A program made the position numbers and the translations under genes. From the NCBI GenBank assembly GCA_947456915.1, contig CANGUQ010000062.1, positions 1 to 12,584 on the forward strand: DNA of 12,584 nt, written 5' to 3'. The notes beneath the pieces were generated by a model, which ran no database searches, had not been told where the DNA came from, and saw only the letters and a list, made by a program, of their open reading frames with translations. The stretch comes from Betaproteobacteria bacterium (GTDB lineage Bacteria; Pseudomonadota; Gammaproteobacteria; Burkholderiales; CAIKXV01). Below, piece after piece: positions 1 to 7,211 of this stretch. Each line of letters begins with the position of its first letter. Position 1 is the stretch's first letter.

Positions 1-10
1 CCACGGAATC

Positions 11-86
11 TGGAGCGGGAAAGGAGGCTCGAACTCCCGACCTCAACCTTGGCAAGGTTGCGCTCTACCAGCTGAGCTATTCCCGC
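11..86 (-). tRNA. tRNA-Gly (anticodon GCC)
   Basis: Read on the minus strand this is a complete 76-nt tRNA. A perfect 7-bp acceptor stem (GCGGGAA with TTCCCGC) is followed by an encoded TCCA end, so the CCA tail is in the gene and the discriminator base is T, as usual for glycine tRNAs. The anticodon arm is CAACCTTGCCAAGGTTG with GCC in the loop, which reads glycine codons GGC and GGU. The T loop is TTCGAGC on a 5-bp stem with one G-T pair, and the D arm carries the expected AGCTC and GGTAGAGC blocks. It lies downstream of pgsA, the place glyW holds in Escherichia coli, where cysT and leuZ follow; only 10 bases remain here, so further tRNAs cannot be seen. Confidence 0.98.
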
Positions 87-94
87 GTTACAGG

Positions 95-129
95 AGGCTG
101 GATTATAGATTCGAGCGGCTGGATGTCAA
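95..129 (-). promoter_or_regulatory. Consensus sigma-70 promoter of the tRNA-Gly gene
   Basis: On the minus strand an exact TTGACA (-35, positions 124-129) is followed after 16 bp by an exact TATAAT (-10, positions 102-107). Transcription should begin near position 95, about nine bases before the mature tRNA 5' end at 86. Both hexamers match the consensus at all 12 positions, so the promoter is likely strong and separates tRNA expression from the upstream uvrC-pgsA unit. The rest of the 174-bp gap between pgsA and the tRNA (130-260) shows no gene and no hairpin with a T-run. Confidence 0.9.
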
Positions 130-260
130 GGTGCCTCGCGTCGACCATCGCCTTCGGGACGTGTGCACCGGCGTCTCGTGCTGCGCCATGTCCTCCGGAA
201 CGGCGAACACGCGCTGCGTTCCCGTGTGCCCGGGGCCGCAGCCGCGCCCTGCTCCGCGTG

Positions 261-824
261 CTACGCCGACTGCGGGGCAGCCTTGCGCAGGTAGTACACC
301 ATCGACCACAGCGTCAACACCGCCGCCACATAGATCAGCCAGCTGCCAAGCCACTGCACGTCGATCACGCCGAACAGCGGTGCGTGGTAGAGCAGCATCG
401 GTATTGCCGTCATCTGGGCGGCGGTCTTGATCTTGCCGATCATCGACACGGCGACACTGCTGCTCGCGCCGACCTTGGCCATCCATTCCCGAAGCGCCGA
501 GATCGTGATCTCGCGCCCGATGATGATGATCGCGATCAGTGCTCCGACACGGTCGAGTTCGACGAGCATGATCAGCGCGGCGGCCACGATCAGCTTGTCG
601 GCCACCGGATCGAGGAACGCTCCGAATGCTGTCGTCAGGCGGTAGCGTCGGGCGATGTAGCCGTCGAGCAGATCGGTGAGCGCAGCGGCGACGAACAGCA
701 GTGTCGCCGTCAGGTTCTTCTGCTGCGGCGAGAGCCAGTCGTCGGGCAGCCAGAATACGCCGACGAAGATCGGGATCGCAGTGATCCGTGCCCATGTGAG
801 CTGGTTGGGGAGGGAAGCGTACAT
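261..824 (-). CDS. pgsA: CDP-diacylglycerol--glycerol-3-phosphate 3-phosphatidyltransferase
   Basis: PgsA makes phosphatidylglycerophosphate from CDP-diacylglycerol and glycerol 3-phosphate in the inner membrane, the committed step to phosphatidylglycerol and cardiolipin. The protein (187 aa) carries the complete CDP-alcohol phosphotransferase signature D-G-x2-A-R-x8-G-x3-D-x3-D, seen as DGYIARRYRLTTAFG followed by AFLDPVAD, and several hydrophobic membrane helices. The ATG at 824 is chosen because it gives the family N-terminus MYASLPNQLTWARI and lies four bases after the uvrC stop, with a GAGCGG ribosome-binding-like stretch; an in-frame start at 866 would only add residues that overlap uvrC. 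It is almost certainly co-transcribed with uvrC, a linkage conserved in gammaproteobacteria. Confidence 0.96.
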   Translation of the reverse strand: MYASLPNQLTWARITAIPIFVGVFWLPDDWLSPQQKNLTATLLFVAAALTDLLDGYIARRYRLTTAFGAFLDPVADKLIVAAALIMLVELDRVGALIAIIIIGREITISALREWMAKVGASSSVAVSMIGKIKTAAQMTAIPMLLYHAPLFGVIDVQWLGSWLIYVAAVLTLWSMVYYLRKAAPQSA

Positions 825-828
825 CCGC

Positions 829-2703
829 TCAGTGTAGCGCCCGATAGATGCGTTCAGCGAGCGCATCGCTGATGCCTGCGACCTGCATCAGGTCCTCCTG
901 GCTGGCCGCGGCGACACCGCGCAGTCCGCCGAAACGCGCCAGCAGCTGCTGGCGCCGTTTCGGGCCGACACCGGCGATGCCGTCGAGGGCCGAACCCACA
1001 CGCTTGCGGTCGCGCCGCGCACGGTGCCCCTGTACCGCGAAACGATGCGCCTCGTCGCGGATCTGCTGCACCAGATGCGCACCTGGATGATCCATCGCGA
1101 GCTGCACGCCAGCGCGCCCGTCGGTGAACACCAGCGTCTCCAGTCCCGGCTTGCGCCCTTCCCCCTTGGCCACCCCGATCACCGGCAGGTCGCTCACGCC
1201 GAGGTCGTCGAGCACCGCCCGCGCAGCCTGTGCCTGCCCGCTGCCGCCGTCGATCAGCAGCAGATCGGGCAGCCTGCCCTCCCCCTGCACCAGCCGCCGG
1301 AACCTGCGCTCGATCGCCTCGCGCATCGCGGCGTAGTCGTCGCCTGGCGTCGCCGGGGTCACGTTGAAGCGACGATACTCGCCCGGGCGCATCGCCTCGC
1401 CCTCGTAGACGACGCAGGAGGCGACGGCAGCCTCGCCCATGGTGTGGCTGATGTCGAAGCATTCGATCCGCCGCACGGTGTCGGGGAGGTCGACGGCCTG
1501 CTGGAGTGCTGCCAGCCGCGCCTCCTGACTGCGTTCGGTCGCCAGGCGGCGTTCGAGGGCGAGGTGCGCATTCTGGCTGGCCATCTCCAGCCAGCGGCGA
1601 CGCGCCTCGCGCGGATTCGTCGCGAGCTGCACGCGACGTCCAGCCTGAGCGCTCAGGACGTCGATCAGGGTCTGCGCCTGCGCATCCTCGTCGATCGGGT
1701 GATTGACGATCAGCTGTGGCGGAACGTCTGCCTCGAGATAATGCTGCGCAACAAAGGCGAGCAGGACTTCGCTCGGTGTTGCATCGTCCGCGTGGTCGGG
1801 AAACAGGCTGCGGTCCCCGACGTGGCGGCCGCCACGAATCATTGCCAGGTTCACGCAGTACCGGCCATCGCTCGCCTCGCAGGCGATCACGTCAGCGTCG
1901 GTAGCCGTGCCGCTGTCCACGAACTGCGATTCGCGCACCTTGCGCAGAGCCTTGACCTGGTCGCGCAGCTGCGCCGCCTGCTCGAACGCGAGGCGCGCCG
2001 AGGCCTCTTCCATCCGGCGCACCAGCTTGTCGATGACCAGATCGTCCTGTCCACCGAGAAAGAGCCTGGCGTCCGCCACGTCCTCGGCGTACGCCGCCGC
2101 GTCGATCAGACCGACGCACGGCCCGGTGCAGCGCTGGATCTGCTGCAGCAGGCAGGGGCGAGAGCGGTTGCGGAATACGGTGTCCTCGCAGGTGCGCAGC
2201 CGGAACACCTTCTGGATCATCTGGATGCTCGCGCGCACGGCGCCCGCGTTCGGGAACGGTCCGAAGTACTGCCCTTTCCCGTCTACCGCGCCACGGTAGA
2301 ACGACAGGCGAGGGAATTCCCCGCGCCCGATGCGCAGGTACGGATAGGACTTGTCGTCGCGATACAGGATGTTGTAGCGCGGTCGCAGCGACTTGATATA
2401 GTTGTTCTCGAGCAGCAGCGCTTCGGATTCGGAGCGCGTGACGGTGACCTCGACCCGGTGCACCTGACGCGCCATCAGCTCGATCCTGGGCGAGTTGCTG
2501 CGTCCGGCCTGGAAGTACGAACTCACGCGCTTGCGCAGGTCGAGAGCCTTGCCCACGTACAGGACGTGGCCCGCCGTATCGAGCATCCGGTACACGCCCG
2601 GCCGGTGCGGAAGTTCGGCAATGCTCTGCAGCAGCAGCGCCCGCACGGCGGCAGCGTCCGCAGCCGTCTCGCCGGCAGACGGTGCGACGGGTTCCGGGCT
2701 CAC
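829..2703 (-). CDS. uvrC: UvrABC excinuclease subunit C
   Basis: UvrC cuts the damaged strand on both sides of a lesion in UvrAB-marked DNA during nucleotide excision repair. Domains in order: a GIY-YIG nuclease (PGVYRML...VLYVGKALDLRKR, about residues 33-110) for the 3' cut; a cysteine cluster (TCEDTVF...RPCL..IQRCTGPC) matching the UvrC iron-sulfur site; a UVR helical motif that binds UvrB (ARLAFEQAAQLRDQ); an RNase H-like nuclease with FDISHTMGE, LLIDGG and DEAHRFA for the 5' cut; and C-terminal helix-hairpin-helix repeats (GIAGVGPKRRQQLL). From the GTG at 2703 the protein is 624 aa, near the usual 610. An AGGA stretch lies nine bases before it. Another GTG at 2784 would add 27 residues unlike UvrC and would sit only about 12 bases after the predicted transcription start, so it is less likely. 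Confidence 0.97.
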   Translation of the reverse strand: MSPEPVAPSAGETAADAAAVRALLLQSIAELPHRPGVYRMLDTAGHVLYVGKALDLRKRVSSYFQAGRSNSPRIELMARQVHRVEVTVTRSESEALLLENNYIKSLRPRYNILYRDDKSYPYLRIGRGEFPRLSFYRGAVDGKGQYFGPFPNAGAVRASIQMIQKVFRLRTCEDTVFRNRSRPCLLQQIQRCTGPCVGLIDAAAYAEDVADARLFLGGQDDLVIDKLVRRMEEASARLAFEQAAQLRDQVKALRKVRESQFVDSGTATDADVIACEASDGRYCVNLAMIRGGRHVGDRSLFPDHADDATPSEVLLAFVAQHYLEADVPPQLIVNHPIDEDAQAQTLIDVLSAQAGRRVQLATNPREARRRWLEMASQNAHLALERRLATERSQEARLAALQQAVDLPDTVRRIECFDISHTMGEAAVASCVVYEGEAMRPGEYRRFNVTPATPGDDYAAMREAIERRFRRLVQGEGRLPDLLLIDGGSGQAQAARAVLDDLGVSDLPVIGVAKGEGRKPGLETLVFTDGRAGVQLAMDHPGAHLVQQIRDEAHRFAVQGHRARRDRKRVGSALDGIAGVGPKRRQQLLARFGGLRGVAAASQEDLMQVAGISDALAERIYRALH

Positions 2704-2785
2704 TTCATGCCGTCCTGCACCTTGGTCACGGGCTCGTTGCCAAGCGCCGGGGGGATCGCATGCGCCACTGTCTCTGCGCTGCACA

Positions 2786-2820
2786 ACTCTCGATCAAGAC
2801 CTGATATACGACTCGAGAGT
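2786..2820. repeat. Inverted repeat spanning the uvrC -10 region
   Basis: ACTCTCGA (2786-2793) and TCGAGAGT (2813-2820) form a perfect 8-bp inverted repeat with a 19-bp spacer that holds the predicted -10 of uvrC. One arm lies between -35 and -10 and the other just after the predicted start site, a layout compatible with an operator for a dimeric regulator. Repeats of this size also arise by chance, so only the position makes it notable. Confidence 0.35.
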
Positions 2821-2850
2821 GGTACTTCAAGATATTGATTATTAATATTT
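2796..2850 (-). promoter_or_regulatory. Probable uvrC promoter with AT-rich upstream element
   Basis: On the minus strand TTGAAG (2825-2830) and TATATC (2803-2808) are 16 bp apart, each matching the sigma-70 consensus at four of six positions. A strikingly AT-rich run (2831-2850, reading AAATATTAATAATCAATATC) lies directly upstream of the -35, where UP elements that contact the RNA polymerase alpha subunit are found. Transcription would begin near 2796, leaving about 92 untranslated bases before the GTG at 2703. No LexA box of the form CTGT-N8-ACAG is seen nearby. The placement is inferred from sequence alone. Confidence 0.5.
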
Positions 2851-2863
2851 CTCTATTCTCTGC

Positions 2864-3262
2864 TCATTGCTCTTGCGCAGAGCGTCTGCCGGACCTGGGG
2901 AAGGCGATTACCTGCGCTGCTGGCGGCCCAGATGTGCCTTGCGCAGTCCGATCCGGCACACGTCGCACCGGCAGCGCGGCCGCCGACAACTGCTCGAGAG
3001 CATCGCGCAATCGGGTCAGGCTGTCCCACATCAGAGACTGTGCCTTCAGGCACGCAGCGAGGTCACTGCCGGCGCGGGCGCGCTCCATTTCCAGCCGGAA
3101 CTGCATTCCACGCAGCCTCGGCTGAACGTGCTCGGGCGCACCGTCGATGACCGCGGCGAGCGCGGCCTTGCGGCGTGCTTCGAATGCCTGTGGATCAGCA
3201 CGATGCAGGCGGTGCCAATCGTCGAAATCGAATTCCTGTGCCGAGGGGTGCTCGTCCGACAT
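2864..3262 (-). CDS. DUF3135 family protein of unknown function
   Basis: This 132-aa soluble protein matches the pattern I know for the DUF3135 family of gammaproteobacteria: an N-terminal FDFDDWHRLHRADPQAFEARR block, then APEHVQPRLRGMQFRLEMER, then ACLKAQSLMWDSL. The first 95 or so residues look mostly helical and charged; the tail (about 96-132) is rich in proline, arginine and glutamine and probably disordered. No signal peptide, membrane segment or catalytic motif is seen, and no function is known to me. The ATG lies 33 bases after the stop of the metal-transporter gene with only a weak ribosome-binding sequence, so it is probably the last gene of the long operon. No clear terminator follows. 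Confidence 0.8.
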   Translation of the reverse strand: MSDEHPSAQEFDFDDWHRLHRADPQAFEARRKAALAAVIDGAPEHVQPRLRGMQFRLEMERARAGSDLAACLKAQSLMWDSLTRLRDALEQLSAAALPVRRVPDRTAQGTSGPPAAQVIAFPRSGRRSAQEQ

Positions 3263-3295
3263 GGCTGATGGCTTCGTTTGCGCCGTGATTGATCG

Positions 3296-4234
3296 TCAGT
3301 GTACGCCGCCGGGCTCGTCCGACACCGCGGGCGATACAGCTTGCCGCTGTCCGAGTTCGGGCTGCAAGGTAACAGTTCCGATTGCGAAGCGATCCTTCAG
3401 CAGCGCTGTCGCCTGCGCCAGGACCTCCGGCCAACCGTCCGGGTCGTCCAGTTCGAGGTGGGCCGCCACCGCGGCGTGGCCTGACGACACCGTCCAGACG
3501 CGCAGCTGCGGTACCTCGCGCACCCCCGGGACGGCGATGAGCGCCGCCCGCAGTTCGGCGAGATCGATCCACTCGGGGACCCCTTCGAGCAGCACGTGCA
3601 CGGTGCGCGCAAGCAGCCGGATCGTCGCGACGAGAATCAGGCCGGCAATCACCAGCGACAGCCACGCATCCGCGGCCGTCCAGTCGGTAAGCCACACCAG
3701 AACCCCGGCCGCAACCGCCGCTGCCGATCCGAGCAGATCGCCGATCACATGCAGCAGCGCGCCCCGCATATTCAGCGTCTGCTCGTTGCGGGAGAGCAGC
3801 GCGATCACCGCAAGATTCACCAGCAGACCAATCATCGCGATCGTGATCGCCCAGCCGGCGTGGATCGGTTGCGGATGGGCGAGACGATGCAGGGCCTCGC
3901 TCACGATCAGTGCGATCACCACCAGCATCATCACCCCGTTGAGCGCGGCGCCCAGGACCTCGGCACGCGCGAAGCCGAACGAGTGCCGTGCCGTTGCCGG
4001 TCTGCCGGCGATGATGCTCGCCACCGCTGCCAGAGCGAGCGCAGCGGCGTCGAAGAACATGTGGCCCGCGTCGGACATCAGCGCGAGCGAGCCGGTCAGG
4101 CGCCCCCCGATCAGCTCCACCAGCGCGTAGCCTCCGGTCAGGGCGATCGCGAGCCAGTACGCGCTCAGCGCGGCGCCGGCGCGGCCCTGCCCTGGCACCG
4201 GGCCGTGCACATGCGGCGTGGACGGGAGGCTCAT
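3296..4234 (-). CDS. Cation diffusion facilitator (CDF) family metal exporter
   Basis: This 312-aa inner-membrane protein is a CDF transporter of the CzcD/ZitB type, expected to export zinc or a similar divalent metal in exchange for protons. About six hydrophobic helices fill roughly residues 23-215, followed by a cytoplasmic domain with the beta-alpha-beta fold typical of the family (REVPQLRVWTVSSG, VAAHLELDD). The transport-site motifs are present: H58 and D62 in SDAGHMFFD, and H162 and D166 in LLHVIGD, the HxxxD/HxxxD pattern associated with zinc. The His-rich loop often found between helices 4 and 5 of ZitB-like proteins is missing. The ATG overlaps the nagZ stop as ATGA and is preceded by GGTGATC, a seven-base match to the anti-Shine-Dalgarno sequence, so translation is probably both coupled and efficient. 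The metal cannot be fixed from sequence alone. Confidence 0.93.
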   Translation of the reverse strand: MSLPSTPHVHGPVPGQGRAGAALSAYWLAIALTGGYALVELIGGRLTGSLALMSDAGHMFFDAAALALAAVASIIAGRPATARHSFGFARAEVLGAALNGVMMLVVIALIVSEALHRLAHPQPIHAGWAITIAMIGLLVNLAVIALLSRNEQTLNMRGALLHVIGDLLGSAAAVAAGVLVWLTDWTAADAWLSLVIAGLILVATIRLLARTVHVLLEGVPEWIDLAELRAALIAVPGVREVPQLRVWTVSSGHAAVAAHLELDDPDGWPEVLAQATALLKDRFAIGTVTLQPELGQRQAVSPAVSDEPGGVH

Positions 4235-5286
4235 CGATCACCCGCCAGCAGCCGCTCGACCGCTTCCCGCGCCGTCTGCCAGCGCGCGCTGGCATGCAGG
4301 GAGGCATCGGTCAGCGCGAACCGCGCTCCGCGCAGCGCGGCGACCCGCCGTGCACTCGCCGGCGAAGGCCCCGGCAACGCGCTGTGCAGCACCTGATCGG
4401 CGAGATCCGGCCGGTTGCACACCAGCACCATGTCGCAGCCCGCCGCGAGCGCGGCGCGTGCGCGTGCCGGAGCATCGCCAGCCACACTGGCGCCTTCCAT
4501 GGCCAGGTCGTCGCTGAGCACGGCGCCATCGAAACCGATGCGGGCGCGCAGCACATCGACCAGCCAGCGGCGGGAGAAGCCCGCCGGTGCAGCGTCGACT
4601 GCCGGGTAGATCACGTGCGCCGGCATCACTGCCGTGAGACCGCGCTGCGCGAGATACCGGTAGGGATGCAGATCATCGCGGTCGATCGCCGCGAACCCGC
4701 GCTCGTCGACCGGGACGTCCGTGTGGGAGTCCGCCTGTGCGTAACCGTGCCCCGGGAAATGCTTGCCCACGCTGGCCATGCCGGCACGCGCCATGCCGTG
4801 GATCAGCGCTGCGGCGAGCTCGCCGACAGCGTGCGGGTTGCCGTGGAATGCACGGTCGCCGATGACACCGCTGCGGCCGAAGTCGAGGTCGAGCACCGGG
4901 GTGAAGCTGAAGTCCACGCCACAGACCCGCAGGTCGGCGGCAAGCGCGAATCCGACCTGCTCGGCCGACCGACGCGCAGCGGCGGCGTCGTGGTCCCAGC
5001 ACTGGCCGAGCAGACGCATCGGCGGCAGGGGAAGAAACCCGTCGCGAAAGCGCTGCACGCGTCCGCCCTCGTGATCGACACCGATCGGCAGTGCAGGCGA
5101 GCGCAGCGCTCGCACCTGCGCACACAACTGCGCCAGCTGCTGCCGCGACGCGTAGTTTCGTGCAAACAGAATGACGCCGCCGCAGGCCGGATGCAACAGC
5201 CGCGCGCGGTCGTCGTCGGTGAGTTCGGTACCCGCAACGTCGATCATGACCGGGCCGAGCGGCAGGACTCGCACGGCTGCGCTCAT
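4231..5286 (-). CDS. nagZ: Beta-N-acetylhexosaminidase (glycoside hydrolase family 3)
   Basis: NagZ removes N-acetylglucosamine from 1,6-anhydro-muropeptides in the cytoplasm during peptidoglycan recycling, and in many gammaproteobacteria its products influence AmpC beta-lactamase induction. The 351-aa protein has a single GH3 barrel with no signal peptide: LPLGPVMIDVAGTELT at the start, GGVILFARNY, VDHEGGRVQRFR (residues 70-81; most NagZ have Gln where H72 stands), GKHFPGHG (174-181), the flexible-loop D186-S187-H188 that supplies the acid/base histidine, and VLSDDLAMEG (256-265) with the nucleophile probably D259. Length is close to the usual 330-350. The ATG at 5286 overlaps the acpS stop as ATGA and matches the family N-terminus; the longer open frame upstream lies inside acpS and is rejected. 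Confidence 0.97.
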   Translation of the reverse strand: MSAAVRVLPLGPVMIDVAGTELTDDDRARLLHPACGGVILFARNYASRQQLAQLCAQVRALRSPALPIGVDHEGGRVQRFRDGFLPLPPMRLLGQCWDHDAAAARRSAEQVGFALAADLRVCGVDFSFTPVLDLDFGRSGVIGDRAFHGNPHAVGELAAALIHGMARAGMASVGKHFPGHGYAQADSHTDVPVDERGFAAIDRDDLHPYRYLAQRGLTAVMPAHVIYPAVDAAPAGFSRRWLVDVLRARIGFDGAVLSDDLAMEGASVAGDAPARARAALAAGCDMVLVCNRPDLADQVLHSALPGPSPASARRVAALRGARFALTDASLHASARWQTAREAVERLLAGDR

Positions 5287-5690
5287 GGCGAGGACGGCCG
5301 CTGCGGCGGCGGCGCCTGCTCCAGCACCACCATCGCGCACACCATGCCGCGCTCGTCGGTGAGCGACACGTGTGCGCCGTTGATGCCCGCGCTCGCCGCA
5401 TGGGCGGCCAGCGCCTCGCCGAACACGAGCAGCGGCTTGCCTCGCGGGTCGCTGGTCACGCCGATCTGCTGCAGCGTTGCCGGAAATCGCAGGCCGAGTC
5501 CGAAGGCCTTCGAACACGCCTCCTTCGCGGCGAAACGCTGCCCCAGAAAATTCACCGGCCGGCGCGAGCGCGCATACGCCGCGCGTTCGACCGGCATCAG
5601 CACGCGCGCGACGAAGCGTTCGCCGAAGCGCTCGAGAAGGCGCTCGACGCGATCGAGCGCGACGAGATCGGTGCCGATGCCGTAGATCAT
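5283..5690 (-). CDS. acpS: Holo-[acyl carrier protein] synthase
   Basis: AcpS moves the 4'-phosphopantetheine arm from coenzyme A to apo-acyl carrier protein, activating it for fatty acid synthesis. The protein starts MIYGIGTDLV with the metal-binding D8, followed by FLGQRFAAKEACSKAFG carrying E57 and K61, and VSLTDERGMVCAMVVLE near the end. These are the family's active-site blocks in the expected order. At 135 aa it is slightly longer than the usual 125 or so because of a proline-rich tail (QAPPPQRPSSP). The ATG overlaps the pdxJ stop as ATGA, and a purine-rich GGGGCAGGGG lies just upstream. The pdxJ-acpS pairing is a classic conserved neighbourhood. Confidence 0.97.
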   Translation of the reverse strand: MIYGIGTDLVALDRVERLLERFGERFVARVLMPVERAAYARSRRPVNFLGQRFAAKEACSKAFGLGLRFPATLQQIGVTSDPRGKPLLVFGEALAAHAASAGINGAHVSLTDERGMVCAMVVLEQAPPPQRPSSP

Positions 5691-6424
5691 GTCCCCTGCC
5701 CCGCGATCGCGGCCAGATAACGACGCACTGCCGTCGCCAGCCCCATCTCCAGTGCGTCGCCGATCAGCGCATGACCGATCGACACCTCGGCAATCGGTGC
5801 GGCTGCGTGCACGAACCGCCCGACGTTGTCGAGGTTGAGGTCGTGGCCGGCATTGACCGCGAGTCCGGCCGCACGAGCGGCCTGCGCGCTCTCCACATAG
5901 CGGGCGAGAACCGAGGCGTCGTCTGCGGCGTGCGCGTACGGTTCAGTGTACAGCTCGACCCGGTCGGCACCCAGTTCGCGCGCCAGACGCATCGCTTCCG
6001 GTTGCGGATCCATGAACAGGCTGACCCGGATGCCGGCCGTGCGCAGCCGGGCGACGACCGGGGCGAGGTCGCCGGCGCGCTGCGGCAACTGCCAGCCGAA
6101 GCTCGACGTCAATGCTCCAACCTCATCGGGCACCAGGGTGCACTGCTGTGGTCGTACATCCAGCGCGAGCGGCAGCAGATTGTGAAAGGGGTTTCCTTCG
6201 ATGTTGAACTCGGCCTGCGGCCAGCCGCGCAGCAGCGCCGAAAGGTCGTGTACGTCGCCCGGGCGAATGTGCCGCTCGTCGGGACGCGGATGCACGGTGA
6301 TGCCATGGGCGCCTGCCGCCAGCGCGACAGTGGCGGCGCGCGTCACGCTGGGCAGGCCGCTTTCGCGGGCGTTGCGCAGCAGCGCGATCTTGTTGAGGTT
6401 GACGCTGAGTCGGGTCATGGCCAT
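5687..6424 (-). CDS. pdxJ: Pyridoxine 5'-phosphate synthase
   Basis: PdxJ condenses 1-deoxy-D-xylulose 5-phosphate with 3-amino-2-oxopropyl phosphate to form pyridoxine 5'-phosphate, the ring-closing step of the DXP-dependent vitamin B6 pathway. The 245-aa TIM-barrel protein shows LSVNLNKIALLRNAR, GITVHPRPDERHIR with active-site H45, FNIEGNP with E76, and VNAGHDLNLDN with the later conserved histidine. It belongs to the subfamily with NLNK at the N-terminus instead of the NIDH of the E. coli enzyme, a form I recall from Xanthomonas and alphaproteobacteria. Starts at 6424 or 6418 are both possible (MAMTRLSV); neither has a good ribosome-binding site. It lies 33 bases after the recO stop and overlaps acpS by four bases. 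Confidence 0.96.
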   Translation of the reverse strand: MAMTRLSVNLNKIALLRNARESGLPSVTRAATVALAAGAHGITVHPRPDERHIRPGDVHDLSALLRGWPQAEFNIEGNPFHNLLPLALDVRPQQCTLVPDEVGALTSSFGWQLPQRAGDLAPVVARLRTAGIRVSLFMDPQPEAMRLARELGADRVELYTEPYAHAADDASVLARYVESAQAARAAGLAVNAGHDLNLDNVGRFVHAAAPIAEVSIGHALIGDALEMGLATAVRRYLAAIAGQGT

Positions 6425-6457
6425 GCGCGGAGGCGCTCGGAGGGGATCGGCGGGTGT

Positions 6458-7210
6458 TCAGTCCTGCGCCCGGCTGCTGCCGCGCAGTGCGTGCAGCAAT
6501 TCGCGGGTGTGCAGCGGCTGCTCGCCCAGGTAGTGGGCGAGCACGCGCCGGGTGAGCAGTTTGCTCTCCTGCACGCTGTGTGGGTCGGTGAACCGGTCGG
6601 CTGCGAAGTCGAGCAGCGACTGACCTCTCAATTCTATTCCGTCGCCGACGCGCTGCGCGCCGTCGAGCGCGACCGGGCCGCTCCCGATCCGGTACTCGTA
6701 CTGGCGCTGCGGGTCGATCGGCTCGCCAGTCTGCGCCTCGTGCTCCAGCACCAGCGCGTAGCCGATTTCGCGCAGCAGTTCCCGCTCGAACCGCCGCAGT
6801 GTGGCCGAGATGCCAGCGCCCCCGGCGAGGAGCGCGATCGCCTCGCTGTAGCAGTCGAACACCCGCTCGTGCGGATCCTCGCGCCGCAGCAACTTCAGCA
6901 GCAGCTCATTCAGGTACAGGCCGCAGACGAGCGGCGTCGCAGCCAGCGGCGGCATGCCGCCCAGCCACTCCACCTTGTGCAGGGTGCGCAGTTCGCCGCG
7001 TCCGCCCCAGCTCGCGCTCATCGGCTGGAACGGCAGCAGCGCCCCGCGCAACGCCGACCCCGGGCGCCGCGCCCCGCGCGCGACCCATGCCACGCGTCCG
7101 TACCGGTGGGTAAACGCTTCGACGATCAGGCTGGTCTCGCGAAACGGGTAGGTGTGCAGCACGAAAGCCGTCGCACCGATCACCCGACTGCTGCCGCTGG
7201 CGCCGTCCAT
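6458..7210 (-). CDS. recO: DNA repair protein RecO
   Basis: RecO works with RecR to load RecA onto SSB-coated single-stranded DNA in the RecF recombination pathway. The 250-aa protein has the N-terminal OB-fold segment (VIGATAFVLHTYPFRETSLIVEAFTHRYGR, then ARGARRPGSALRG) and the mainly helical RecO C-terminal domain (LYLNELLLKLLRREDPHERVF, LRRFERELLREIGY). No zinc-type cysteine pairs are seen, as in many gammaproteobacterial RecO proteins. The ATG lies one base after the era stop with AAGG five bases upstream, a good ribosome-binding site. The era-recO-pdxJ order is widely conserved. Confidence 0.95.
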   Translation of the reverse strand: MDGASGSSRVIGATAFVLHTYPFRETSLIVEAFTHRYGRVAWVARGARRPGSALRGALLPFQPMSASWGGRGELRTLHKVEWLGGMPPLAATPLVCGLYLNELLLKLLRREDPHERVFDCYSEAIALLAGGAGISATLRRFERELLREIGYALVLEHEAQTGEPIDPQRQYEYRIGSGPVALDGAQRVGDGIELRGQSLLDFAADRFTDPHSVQESKLLTRRVLAHYLGEQPLHTRELLHALRGSSRAQD

Positions 7211-7211
7211 C

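Noticed and set aside
2704..2784. 27-residue N-terminal extension of UvrC from a GTG at 2784
   Set aside because: The extension does not resemble UvrC and would start almost at the predicted transcription start; the GTG at 2703 gives the usual family length and has an AGGA stretch upstream.
1024..2838. 604-codon open frame on the plus strand opposite uvrC
   Set aside because: It is antisense to a full-length uvrC with all its motifs. Its translation is low-complexity, rich in His, Arg and Gln, and has no recognisable domain, as expected for a shadow frame in GC-rich DNA.
2704..2863. LexA (SOS) box upstream of uvrC
   Set aside because: No CTGT-N8-ACAG pattern is found; an isolated ACAG has no partner at the right distance.
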